Below, one piece after another: positions 18,764 through 27,028 of a stretch of DNA of 34,788 nt. The stretch's first letter is position 1; the number at the start of each line of letters is the position of its first letter. The stretch covers positions 1 to 34,788 of the forward strand of contig JAJYLM010000004.1 of NCBI GenBank assembly GCA_021787655.1, read 5' to 3'. The notes below the pieces were generated by a model, which ran no database searches, was not told the DNA's origin, and saw only the letters and a list, made by a program, of their open reading frames with translations. The position numbers and the translations under genes were made by a program. This DNA is from a bacterium. GTDB taxonomy: Bacteria; JAMCPX01.

Positions 18764-21066
18764 GTCTCGTAATCTTCACCGAATATCGCAGTATCAATGG
18801 ATTTTGATTTAAAATAATCGTTCTTCGCCTTGACAAGGTCATTGCCAAGTTTTTCGAAGTTCTGCTTCAATACGGTGCTGTTTTTACTTTCAGCCCATAA
18901 TGTTAGTATTATCTCTTCAAAGTCCCTGTCTTCCCCAAGATGCCCGAGGATCGGCTCTATCTCGCCTATGACCATCTCGAACATGTTGATCTTGCTGTCC
19001 AGAATTTCGATAATGTAATCCTCGATAGTTCCCCTTACGGTGAGATTGAATATAAAGATATCCCTTGCCTGCCCTATCCTGTGAAGCCTTCCAATTCTCT
19101 GCTCTATCCTCATGGGGTTCCACGGAAGGTCAAAGTTTATAATGGTGTTGCAAAACTGCAGGTTCCTTCCCTCACCGCCTGATTCCGTAGAGACGAGCAC
19201 AGGGACATCGTCCTTGAAGCCTGCAATGGCTGCGTCTTTCTCCTTGAGGGACATCGTTCCCTTGAATGTTCTATACGCGATGCCGCTCTTTGACAGGAGA
19301 TCGCCTATATACTCCATACTCTTTATAAACTGGGTAAACACGACCTTTTTTTCTGTGGGATTTTTTTGCAGTATCCCAAGCAGGGCATCACCTTTGCTTA
19401 TGTTGTTTGTTCCATCGAGCTTCCTGAGAACGTCTCGCAACCCTTCTTTGTCTTCCCTGTGGAGCAGGCTCTCTTTCAAAGCAACCAAGCTGCTTCCCGC
19501 CTCTCTCAGAAGGATATTGACCGACATTCTGGGTACTTCGTGTTCCATCAAATATTGGTTGATGTCAGTATATATTTCTTTTTCCATTGGCGTGGGATCG
19601 AGCCGTATCGTTGTCGCAAAACGCCTTGGTAATTTAAGGTCTATCGCACTCCTCGTGTTTCTTATCATGACGTCCCTCAGCAGCCCCCGCATTTTCTCCT
19701 TATCCGCAGTACCCTTGAGCCCCCCTTTGCTGAGATATTCTTTTTTAAATTCTTTTTCTGTCTTGAACTGACCTGGTTTTAACAGCGTGATCAGGTTGAA
19801 CAGATCGATGAGGTTGTTCTGGACAGGGGTTGCAGTAAGAAGGAAGATAAACCTTTTTTTTATCCGGTTTACGAGCTTCCATGAAAGTGTGGACCTGTTC
19901 CTGAGATGGTGTGCCTCATCGACAACAACGAGGTCGTAAAATTGATTTTCAACAAGCTCTCTGTTCCTGCTTCCCTTCGCAGTATTCATGGAAGCAATTA
20001 TAAAACGTTGTTTCCAGAAGTCTTCCGGTGCTTTCATAAAAGCAGGGTCGTCCGTGGTAAGAAACGCTATGTCGAATTTTGTCTGCATTTCTTCTTTCCA
20101 CTGTGAAACAAGCGATGCAGGCGTGAGCACCATGATATTCTTAACCATCCCCCTCATGACATATTCCTTTATCAACATGCCCGCCTCTATGGTTTTGCCG
20201 AGACCTACTTCATCACACAATAAAACACTGCCATGAAAATGTTTGAGGACCTTCTTTACCGTCTCTGTCTGATACCAGTATTTTTCTATACCGTTTACTG
20301 CATTCAGGCACAGAAGCTCGTCGTATCCGCCTTGAATCGAGAGCCGTTCATAATCTATCAACGATTGTATTTGTGAAAGAGAAGCATGCGCTGTAAAAAG
20401 AGAGGCATCTTCTTTAAAAAGCTCTGTTTTTATTGGAATGGTATACGTTGGTATTGGAATTTGCGGTAGTGATTGGCCTTCAAAAGAAGCCGGATGACTA
20501 TATGTATTGGTCTGGTCCGTGGATGCAGGCAGTGCTTGTGCTTTCTTCTGTCGTGTTACCTCTGCGTTCTGTACTTTCTTCTTTTGTTTTTCGTCGACAT
20601 ACTGAAGCGTACGCGTTTGATTCTCTATGAAACTGAAGGGACGCTGAGCGGATATTATGCCCGATTCACCGTTTCTGATGTATTTCTCCAGGTCCGAAAA
20701 TATCTTAACGGGACGAAGCCATGTTTTGTCTGTTCTTTGTTTGCGCTCGAGTTCTTTTGCCCTTGTAAGATGCTCACGTGCAGCGGAGAATTGTCCAACC
20801 GAAGCCTCGGCACTGCTGAGGCTGTAATAGGTCTCCCATTCGGATGTAATGACTGCCAGCCGTTTGAACCAGGGTATGCTCATGTCGGGCCTTGCCCATT
20901 CATGAATGCACAGAGAAATCATACTCATCAAGAGATCTCTATCGTCTGGAAATTGGTGTAGCAGCTTCTTCAGGCAATCGTATGCCTTCTTATATTCCTT
21001 TTTTGTGAGAAATTTCAGATATGCGTTTAATGTATCATCAGGTGTTTCGTACAGCATGTCTGTCAT
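18760..21066 (-). CDS. SNF2/RapA-type helicase-like ATPase with TPR-like N-terminus
   Basis: 768-aa superfamily 2 translocase. Residues 1 to about 125 are helical, with TPR-like character (YLKFLTKKEYKKAYDCLKKLL, SAEASVGQFSAAREHLTRAKEL). About 130-240 is a low-complexity, Lys/Gln/Pro-rich linker. The ATPase core has motif I DEVGLGKT (285-292), motif Ia LTPASLVSQWKEE, motif II DEAH (383-386) and motif III LLTATPVQNN (409-418). It continues with VVFTQF, motif V STESGGEGRNLQ (626-637) and motif VI QRIGRLHRIGQ (656-666). All core motifs are intact. The HRIGQ form is typical of SNF2/RapA translocases that move on duplex DNA without strand separation. The gene overlaps its cysteine-rich partner. The start ATG 21066 has only a distant GAGAGGA; ATG 21057 is an alternative. 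Likely accessory DNA, possibly defence (inference). Confidence 0.92.
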   Translation of the reverse strand: MTDMLYETPDDTLNAYLKFLTKKEYKKAYDCLKKLLHQFPDDRDLLMSMISLCIHEWARPDMSIPWFKRLAVITSEWETYYSLSSAEASVGQFSAAREHLTRAKELERKQRTDKTWLRPVKIFSDLEKYIRNGESGIISAQRPFSFIENQTRTLQYVDEKQKKKVQNAEVTRQKKAQALPASTDQTNTYSHPASFEGQSLPQIPIPTYTIPIKTELFKEDASLFTAHASLSQIQSLIDYERLSIQGGYDELLCLNAVNGIEKYWYQTETVKKVLKHFHGSVLLCDEVGLGKTIEAGMLIKEYVMRGMVKNIMVLTPASLVSQWKEEMQTKFDIAFLTTDDPAFMKAPEDFWKQRFIIASMNTAKGSRNRELVENQFYDLVVVDEAHHLRNRSTLSWKLVNRIKKRFIFLLTATPVQNNLIDLFNLITLLKPGQFKTEKEFKKEYLSKGGLKGTADKEKMRGLLRDVMIRNTRSAIDLKLPRRFATTIRLDPTPMEKEIYTDINQYLMEHEVPRMSVNILLREAGSSLVALKESLLHREDKEGLRDVLRKLDGTNNISKGDALLGILQKNPTEKKVVFTQFIKSMEYIGDLLSKSGIAYRTFKGTMSLKEKDAAIAGFKDDVPVLVSTESGGEGRNLQFCNTIINFDLPWNPMRIEQRIGRLHRIGQARDIFIFNLTVRGTIEDYIIEILDSKINMFEMVIGEIEPILGHLGEDRDFEEIILTLWAESKNSTVLKQNFEKLGNDLVKAKNDYFKSKSIDTAIFGEDYET

Positions 21067-21103
21067 CTACAGATTTTTGTTCCTCTCATAAAAATAAGTT
21101 AGT

Positions 21104-21109
21104 AGTATA
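21104..21109 (-). promoter_or_regulatory. Possible -10 element for the helicase cassette
   Basis: On the minus strand TATACT lies 37 bases before the helicase ATG in an AT-rich stretch (TTTTTTATGCTTATACTACT). I see no good -35 at 17 bases, so this is only a weak candidate. The rest of the 150-bp gap to the hydrolase gene shows nothing else I can support. Confidence 0.3.
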
Positions 21110-21216
21110 AGCATAAAAAAGAAACTTTGCATCATTTTGTAATCGCGTAAAGGGGCACGGCGGGTAAAACGTCCGGGCTTATGACGCTGAGCATGGGCGT
21201 GCTCCCTTTTCCTGTG

Positions 21217-21987
21217 TCATCCGTTGAGCGCCCTGCCGACCGCCGCCCAGCTCCTCGGATCGATCAAATAGCTGTAGTGGGTAAACGGTGTCATCTCTAT
21301 CTGCACGGTGCCGTCCAGCGCTGCTGATTCCGGAGGCAGGATCATGATATCGCTGCGGCTCCAGAAGCTCACGCCCCGAACACCGCGCGGCCAGCGCTGC
21401 CTGTCCAGGTCCCGGATGAGCCTGCTGTCCGGCCTGATGTCCCTCGTGATCGCCGTGTTCGCGTAGCGTGCGGAATACGTCCCGTGGTGCGGCGTGCCCA
21501 GCGTGATCAGGGTCTCCACCGCCGGAGAAAGCCGGTACTCCCTCATGGCCAGCCGCACGATCAGACCGCCCAGGCTGTGTGCAACGATTGCAACCTTGCG
21601 TTCTCCGGTGACCTTCTGAACCTTGCGTATAAAACGGGCAAGCGCAGCTGTCATACTGTGCACGGTCTGCCCTGCTCCGAAATGGATACTGTAGCTGCGC
21701 TTCCTGCCAAGGAGCCGCAGATACCAGGACATGAACAGAAAATTGCCCCGGTTCCCGCCCAGTCCGTGAACAAAGATCAGCGGCGGAAAGCCGTCCGCCT
21801 GCCCGGGCCTGAAGTGCTGGTTTTGCGGGACGAACAACGAATAACCGAGCAGCGGCACCTGCACGATGTGACGTATGACGTCGGGATCGATCTTTTTATA
21901 ATTTTCCAGGATGCTGCGTCCAACAAACATACCGGCCTTCGCTGCACCGCTTCCGACGGCTTGCAGCCCTGATTTTTTTTCTTCCAT
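21217..21987 (-). CDS. Alpha/beta hydrolase, lipase/esterase-like
   Basis: Serine hydrolase of the alpha/beta fold. FVHGLGGNRGNF is the oxyanion-hole HG segment. VAIVAHSLGGLIVRLAM contains the nucleophile elbow (AHSLGG in place of GHSxG). TLGTPHHGTYSARYA follows, as in bacterial triacylglycerol lipases and PGAP1-like proteins. SDIMILPPESA and the late THYSYLI probably supply the Asp and His. There is no signal peptide, so it is likely cytoplasmic or loosely membrane-bound. The track starts at GTG 21996, overlapping the etfA stop. ATG 21987, with AGAGG seven bases or so upstream, is better (256 aa). Last gene of the etfB-etfA group. Substrate unknown. Confidence 0.85.
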   Translation of the reverse strand: MEEKKSGLQAVGSGAAKAGMFVGRSILENYKKIDPDVIRHIVQVPLLGYSLFVPQNQHFRPGQADGFPPLIFVHGLGGNRGNFLFMSWYLRLLGRKRSYSIHFGAGQTVHSMTAALARFIRKVQKVTGERKVAIVAHSLGGLIVRLAMREYRLSPAVETLITLGTPHHGTYSARYANTAITRDIRPDSRLIRDLDRQRWPRGVRGVSFWSRSDIMILPPESAALDGTVQIEMTPFTHYSYLIDPRSWAAVGRALNG

Positions 21988-21992
21988 TGTGT

Positions 21993-23048
21993 TCACCTCT
22001 TTACAGGACCCGGGGGCGGACTGTTCTCCTGCGCCCGTGGTTCCCTGATCTCTTCTGTTCCTGTGGTCGTTCCCTGCTGCCGGTCGTACTCCTCCATAAG
22101 GACGGGGATGAACCTGGTGAGGTCCTCCACGATGCCGACATCCGCCCTCGCAAAGATCCGCGCCGAGGGATCGTTGTTGATCGCTATCACCATCTGTGCA
22201 TCCCGTATGCCTGCCACGTGCTGAACAGCTCCCGAGATGCCGATGGCGAAGTAGAGCTTCGGCGCAACGGTTGCGCCGGTCATGCCGACCTGATGAGCGT
22301 AGCCGAGCCAGCCGGCATCGCAGACAGCCCGGGAGCAGCCTATCGCCGACCGCGGGAACAGCCGTGCAACGTCATGGATCAGCGCGAGGTTTCCCTGCGT
22401 GCCGATCCCCCTGCCGGCTGCAACGATAACGGTGCTGTCCGCGAGTGCACTCCCCTGATACTCTGCCTGCTTGAACCCGGTCGTCCTGCTCCTGCCGGTT
22501 CCTGCCTCGATCCGTACGGTATCCACCGCCCCTGCACTGCCTGGTTTGATATCAAGGGGCTGCCAGGCGCCGGGCTGGATCGTCAGCACTGCTGTTGCCG
22601 TTTCCGGTACGACCTCTGCGGAGAGCTTTCCGGCAGACACGGTCCTGACAAAGCCTGTTCTCTCGTTACCGGAGACAGCAGCTTCCACCCCTGTTATACA
22701 GGCTGCACCCAGTTTGACGGCGAGCGCCGGCGCCAGATCGTACCCGATGCACGTGTGCGGCAGGATCACATATCCGGGGGCCGTCCTTTCGAGGAGCGGT
22801 CCCAGCACCCTGAGGTACGCATCAGCGTTGTACGTAGTGAGGACATCGCTCTCGACGGACGTTACGGCGAACCCGGATGCAGCTGCGATCTCGCGGGCAA
22901 CCGTGCGGGAACGATCGCCCGGAACAATCACCCTGATCCGTTCAGCGTCACCGCCGCACAGCGACCATGCGCAGGCAAGGGACTCGTATGTGAGCGGGTC
23001 TGCCCTGTTTTCACCGTGCTGCGCAATGACAACAATGCCGTCGTTCAT
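21993..23048 (-). CDS. etfA: Electron transfer flavoprotein alpha subunit
   Basis: FAD-binding subunit that passes electrons from dehydrogenases to the quinone pool or a bifurcating partner. The C-terminal FAD domain is clear: IVAAGRGIGTQGNLALIHDVA, GWLGYAHQVGMTGATVAPKLYFAIGISGAVQHVAGI and IAINNDPSARIFARADVGIVEDL. The N-terminal domain begins MNDGIVVIAQHGENRADPL. The track start at 23420 runs antisense-like through etfB and is wrong. ATG 23048, with AAGG upstream, gives 351 aa. It lies ten bases after etfB and overlaps the hydrolase start. No acyl-CoA dehydrogenase, ETF-QO or ferredoxin domain is seen, so the electron donor is unknown. Confidence 0.93.
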   Translation of the reverse strand: MNDGIVVIAQHGENRADPLTYESLACAWSLCGGDAERIRVIVPGDRSRTVAREIAAASGFAVTSVESDVLTTYNADAYLRVLGPLLERTAPGYVILPHTCIGYDLAPALAVKLGAACITGVEAAVSGNERTGFVRTVSAGKLSAEVVPETATAVLTIQPGAWQPLDIKPGSAGAVDTVRIEAGTGRSRTTGFKQAEYQGSALADSTVIVAAGRGIGTQGNLALIHDVARLFPRSAIGCSRAVCDAGWLGYAHQVGMTGATVAPKLYFAIGISGAVQHVAGIRDAQMVIAINNDPSARIFARADVGIVEDLTRFIPVLMEEYDRQQGTTTGTEEIREPRAQENSPPPGPVKR

Positions 23049-23058
23049 ACCCGTGCCT

Positions 23059-23793
23059 TCAGAGAAAATTCTTTTCGTGCAGGAGCCCGAGCAGCCTGAC
23101 TGCTTTTTCCCGCTGTGTACCTTCCAGGAACATCCCCCGGGGATGCAGCTCCGGCGCGAATGTTCTGATGGTCGTCTCCCGGGCACGCGGCACCTCCCTG
23201 CCCAATGCTTCCGGCCTGATGATATCCTGGTGCTTTGCCCGCAGGACGTTGGACAGCGAAGGGTAGCGCGGCCTGTTGATGCCCGACTGGACAGTGAGCA
23301 CGCACGGCAGGTCCAGTTCGACGCACTGGCGCCGGTGAGCATCGCACTCCCGTTCGACCGAGACGGTGTTGTCCGGCCTGATCTCCTGCGCGATGACTGC
23401 GGACGCGTACGGATAGTCAAGGAGCGCTGCGATCATCGGTCCTGTCTGCATCTGCAAATCGTCTTCAGCCATCACACCTGCAAAAATCATGTCGTACCGG
23501 TTTGCGCGCACGTGCGAGGCAATGAGCGATGCGGCCTGGTACGGGGTGAGTTCTTCGCCGCTGTCGACGTGCAGATGGATACCGGTATCAGCCCCCATCT
23601 CCATCGCCCGCCTGAGTACGGCTTCGACCCGTTGGGGACCTGCGGAAACCGCGTGGACCGCAGTACCGGGTATGCGCTCCTTTACCTGGAGCGCCTCTTC
23701 GAGGGCGTATTCATCGTACCGGTTGATCCTGCTGCCGGACTGTGCAGACATCCCGGGCAGGACCACCTGTTTTACACAGACGAGTATGTTCAT
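23059..23793 (-). CDS. etfB: Electron transfer flavoprotein beta subunit
   Basis: Partner of EtfA. MNILVCVKQVVLPG, INRYDEYALEEALQVKER, RRAMEMGADTGIHL and the nucleotide-domain segment IFAGVMAEDDLQMQTGPMIAALLDYPYAS are family-typical. So is PSLSNVLRAKHQDI, which resembles the recognition loop region. In many EtfB the motif is G..A.DGD.GQVGP; here it reads AEDDLQMQTGP, a mild departure. 244 aa is slightly short but complete. The only good ribosome site, GGAGGG, is 14 bases from the ATG, longer than usual. A tiny ORF (ATG-TAT-AAC-CTA-TGA) overlaps the etfB ATG between them. Confidence 0.93.
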   Translation of the reverse strand: MNILVCVKQVVLPGMSAQSGSRINRYDEYALEEALQVKERIPGTAVHAVSAGPQRVEAVLRRAMEMGADTGIHLHVDSGEELTPYQAASLIASHVRANRYDMIFAGVMAEDDLQMQTGPMIAALLDYPYASAVIAQEIRPDNTVSVERECDAHRRQCVELDLPCVLTVQSGINRPRYPSLSNVLRAKHQDIIRPEALGREVPRARETTIRTFAPELHPRGMFLEGTQREKAVRLLGLLHEKNFL

Positions 23794-23811
23794 AGGTTAT
23801 ACATTATCCCT

Positions 23812-23838
23812 CCGGTGACATAAAAAATGCAACACCGG
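23812..23838 (-). promoter_or_regulatory. Hairpin touching the etfB ribosome-binding site
   Basis: CCGGTG and CACCGG form a six-bp perfect stem with a 15-base A/T-rich loop in the 50-bp gap between the PBP gene and etfB. The distal arm overlaps the first bases of the GGAGGG Shine-Dalgarno, so the structure could limit etfB translation. It may also serve as an mRNA 3' end for the PBP gene. Confidence 0.35.
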
Positions 23839-23843
23839 CCTTT

Positions 23844-26087
23844 TCAGTTGCCGAACAGGTGTCTGAACCAGTCCACAATACCCTTCAGCGGGCCATGCTG
23901 CGGCTCCGTACCCTTGATAAAGGCCCCCTGCACGCAGTCGGTCGCACGGTTTCCCGCAAGCCCGGTAAACCGGTCGACGCATGCAAACCGCACACCGTCC
24001 GGAACATCGAAATCCTTTCCGCCGGAGCGGTGCGTGTACAGCGCCAGGAACCTGCCAACGACCGGCAGCGCCACGGCTGCAGCGGGGAGGCCGATCCTCT
24101 CCTCGTTGTCGTAGCCGACCCATGCAACAGCGACGACATCCGGGGTATACCCGGCAAACCACGCGTCCCTGAAATCGTTCGTCGTCCCTGTTTTACCGGC
24201 ATACTGCCCCTGAATATCGAACTGCCGAAGCCCCCTGCCGGTGCCCTCGGTCTCTGATCCGAGCAGCACGTTGTCGACGACGTAGCACGCCTGCGGGCTG
24301 CCCATGGGTTTGAACTGCAGCGCTGTTTTGTAGATGAGGTCGTCGTTCATGTCCGTAACAGCCTTGATGCTGACCGGCGCGACAGGCTCGTAGCCGGCGT
24401 TCGCGAAGATCGTGTATGCCCGGCACAGGTCCAGCGGCGATGTCGATGTACTCCCGAGGGCGATGGACGGGAACGCAGGAATGTCCGTGCCAAGCCCGAG
24501 CTGTTCCAGCTGCTGCGCTATCGCGTCGAGCCCGACCTGCAAGGACACCTTGACCGCAGGTATATTGATCGAGTGCTGGAGGGCGTACCGGACGGTCATG
24601 TTCCCCAGAAACCGCTTGTCGTAGTTCTGGGGTTCCCATTCACCGGCGCCGGTGCTCATCTTCAGCGGTGCGTCATCGATGGCCGTCACCTGCGAAAATC
24701 CGTCCTTTGCCTTGTTCTGGAATGCGAGCATGTAGATGAATGGTTTGACACAGGATCCGATCTGCCGCCGGGACATCACCGCCCTGTTGAACTGACTTTC
24801 GTTATAATCCCGGCCGCCGACCATTGCCAGGATATCCCCTGTCTGGGGCTGCATGACCACCAGGGCGCCCTCGAGCTGTTGCGGGGCCTTCGCGAGTGCG
24901 GCGTCCGCCATGTGCTGGACAGCGGGTCTGAGGGTCGTGAAGATCCGCAGACCGTTGGTCGTCAGCAGCTCCCTGGAAAAATTATGTGCAAGCTGGTCCG
25001 CTATGTAGTCGACGAAGTACGGGGCCTGCTTCACGTGAATCGGCGACACGGTGACCGAAACGGGTTCACCGAGTGCGGCAAGGTACTGGCTGTACGTGAT
25101 CACGTGATACTGCAGCATGCGGGACAGGACGTAATTGCGCCGCTGTACTGCTTCCCGGGGGTTATCGATCGGCGAGTATTTATTGGGTGATGCGATCATC
25201 CCTGCAAGGAGCGCGCTCTGAGCGATGCTCAGGTTTCCGACGGATTTTGAAAAGTAGTACTTCGCAGCTGCACCCATGCCGACGATGCTGATGTGCCCGC
25301 TCTGTCCAAGGTAAACGTCGTTCAGATATGCGTTGAGGATCTGGGCCTTGGTAAACCGGTGGGCGATCATCAGGGCCATGACCGCCTCTTTTGCCTTGCG
25401 GCTGAACGTCCGCCGGTTGCTGAGAAAGAGGATTTTGACCAGCTGCTGCGTTATGGTGCTCCCGCCCTCACGTATGCTCATGGCCATCAGATCCGCGATC
25501 ATCGCCCGGAACAGCCCCTTCATGTCGAGGGCGCCGTGTTCGAAGAACCGTACGTCCTCGGTCACGATCACCGCGTTGATCAGGCTGTCAGGCAGTGAGG
25601 GAAGCGCCGCGGGAATGCGCATCTTGAAATCATCCCCGAAAAATACTGCGAGCTGCTCGGGTTCAAGCTCTATGCTGCCAAGCTCCGTGCCGTCCGGGGC
25701 GGTAACATCCGCTATGCTGTCCCTGGAAATCCGGACAACCGCCTGCACGGAAGGGATCGCAAAGGTCGGCATCGAAAACCCCCTGGTGCAGAGGTAGACG
25801 TCCGGACCTGCAACGAAATACTGTCCCTGAACCAATGAAGGTGACTGCGCTGCATGATAGTCGAGCCTGTTCAGGGTGTCCACGAGCTGCCGCGTTGTCA
25901 TTCCCATACCCTTGTTCACCGAGGAAGGGGCAGCGTAGACGATGGACGGCGACGGAAACCCCCGAGAAATAAAAAGCGCCGTTATCCGCACGTAGAGCAG
26001 GTAACCATAGAACGCTGTGCCTGCCACCAGGAGTCCTGCGGTTATCCCGGCAATGAGGTACACTCTTTTTTTGGTCTTTTTTTTCAT
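23844..26087 (-). CDS. Class A penicillin-binding protein, PBP1B-like
   Basis: Bifunctional peptidoglycan glycosyltransferase/transpeptidase in the inner membrane. One N-terminal membrane helix (VYLIAGITAGLLVAGTAFYGYLLYV) is followed by a UB2H-like region (FPSPSIVYAAP to NRLDYHAAQ), which points to the PBP1B branch. The GT51 domain shows VTEDVRFFEHGALD, EGGSTITQQLVKILFLSN and ILNAYLNDVYLGQ. In the transpeptidase domain the SxxK nucleophile is in GSCVKPFIYML, SxN is SIN and KTGT is in AGKTGTTNDFRDAWFAGYTPD. The true start is ATG 26087 (MKKKTKKRVYL, 747 aa), not the track's 26177; GGAG lies nine bases upstream. Follows lpxK-lpxL by 50 bases, giving an envelope-building cluster. Confidence 0.93.
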   Translation of the reverse strand: MKKKTKKRVYLIAGITAGLLVAGTAFYGYLLYVRITALFISRGFPSPSIVYAAPSSVNKGMGMTTRQLVDTLNRLDYHAAQSPSLVQGQYFVAGPDVYLCTRGFSMPTFAIPSVQAVVRISRDSIADVTAPDGTELGSIELEPEQLAVFFGDDFKMRIPAALPSLPDSLINAVIVTEDVRFFEHGALDMKGLFRAMIADLMAMSIREGGSTITQQLVKILFLSNRRTFSRKAKEAVMALMIAHRFTKAQILNAYLNDVYLGQSGHISIVGMGAAAKYYFSKSVGNLSIAQSALLAGMIASPNKYSPIDNPREAVQRRNYVLSRMLQYHVITYSQYLAALGEPVSVTVSPIHVKQAPYFVDYIADQLAHNFSRELLTTNGLRIFTTLRPAVQHMADAALAKAPQQLEGALVVMQPQTGDILAMVGGRDYNESQFNRAVMSRRQIGSCVKPFIYMLAFQNKAKDGFSQVTAIDDAPLKMSTGAGEWEPQNYDKRFLGNMTVRYALQHSINIPAVKVSLQVGLDAIAQQLEQLGLGTDIPAFPSIALGSTSTSPLDLCRAYTIFANAGYEPVAPVSIKAVTDMNDDLIYKTALQFKPMGSPQACYVVDNVLLGSETEGTGRGLRQFDIQGQYAGKTGTTNDFRDAWFAGYTPDVVAVAWVGYDNEERIGLPAAAVALPVVGRFLALYTHRSGGKDFDVPDGVRFACVDRFTGLAGNRATDCVQGAFIKGTEPQHGPLKGIVDWFRHLFGN

Positions 26088-26137
26088 CCTGCACTGCTCC
26101 GGATCATGTGCATGCCCTCCTGTGCCGCGTCCCGGTG

Positions 26138-27028
26138 CTACGGGGTCGTCTTGAACCTGTTGTGGACCCAGAACCACAGGGCAGGCGCCCTTCGTATCTG
26201 GTGTTCGAGGATCGCGGTGTAGTGCTGGGTCAAGATCTGTACTGCCGCGTCCCTGTCCTGCACGTCATCGGCAGAGAGCGGTTTCTCATACCGGATGATA
26301 TACCCGCCGGTCACTGCATTGCGGGTTATGAACCCCGGGACGACGGCTGCGCCTGTCTTTAACGCCATCAACGCCATCGCGTACTGGGTCGCAGCAGGCC
26401 TGCCGAAGAAATCAACGAACACGGCTTCGTGCTTCAGGGTGTTCTGATCCAGCAGCATGGCAATGGTTTTCCCCTGCTTCAGGCTTCTGAGCAGCCTGAA
26501 GACTGCGTTCCTCGGCCGGACGACCTCCACGAGTGCATTCCTGCGCAGCGATTTTATGTACGCGTCGATGGAGGGGTTGTGGATGTCCTTTGCCACGGCA
26601 ACGAGCCCATGGTGCCTGATGCTGTGGGCTGCTGCCGCGAATTCCCAGTTGCCGATGTGTCCGGTCAGCAGAAAAACACCCTTGCCGCGCCGGACTGCTT
26701 CCTCGTAATAGTCCTCGCATTCAAAGGTGAATTTCTGTTCGACGACAGTGCTGTCAAAGCGTGCCATCCGCGGAAAGATCATGAATGTTTCGATGATGTT
26801 CACATAGCTTTCTTTCAGAATGCGCGTCCTGTTGTCCCCGCTCATGCCGGGAAAGGCGGACTGGATATTCGCCTGTGCTATGGCGCGGTGTTTCGGATCG
26901 AGGGCGTACCACAGGTGCCCGAAGAACGACGCAACAGCGCGGACGTGCTTCTCTGACAATCTGTTGATGATACCCACCACGCCCCTGAGCAGCAGGTACT
27001 CTATGAAGTATCTGGTCTTTTTGATCAT
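26138..27028 (-). CDS. Lipid A biosynthesis acyltransferase (LpxL/HtrB family)
   Basis: Adds secondary acyl chains to the lipid A precursor at the inner membrane. The catalytic HxxxxD/E motif is HIGNWE (in LLTGHIGNWEFAAAAHSIR). The second conserved block is LLDQNTLKHEAVFVDFFGRPA. AIAQANIQSAFPGMS is a typical early segment. The track ORF begins too early at 27106. ATG 27028 (MIKKTRYFIEYLLLRGVVG, 296 aa) overlaps the lpxK stop as ATGA, indicating coupling. A hydrophobic N-terminus is expected for this family. The acyl chain used and whether it acts as LpxL or LpxM cannot be read from the sequence. Confidence 0.92.
   Translation of the reverse strand: MIKKTRYFIEYLLLRGVVGIINRLSEKHVRAVASFFGHLWYALDPKHRAIAQANIQSAFPGMSGDNRTRILKESYVNIIETFMIFPRMARFDSTVVEQKFTFECEDYYEEAVRRGKGVFLLTGHIGNWEFAAAAHSIRHHGLVAVAKDIHNPSIDAYIKSLRRNALVEVVRPRNAVFRLLRSLKQGKTIAMLLDQNTLKHEAVFVDFFGRPAATQYAMALMALKTGAAVVPGFITRNAVTGGYIIRYEKPLSADDVQDRDAAVQILTQHYTAILEHQIRRAPALWFWVHNRFKTTP

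Noticed and set aside
17618-21066. DISARM or another named defence system
   Set aside because: Only a SNF2-type ATPase is shared; the methylase, PLD and DUF1998 components are absent, so naming it would be unsupported.
23049-23420. N-terminal extension of the etfA ORF
   Set aside because: Out-of-frame overlap with etfB and Arg/Ser-rich nonsense; the real etfA start at 23048 has a ribosome site.
22471-23823. 450-aa plus-strand ORF
   Set aside because: Antisense to etfA and etfB, which have full family motifs.
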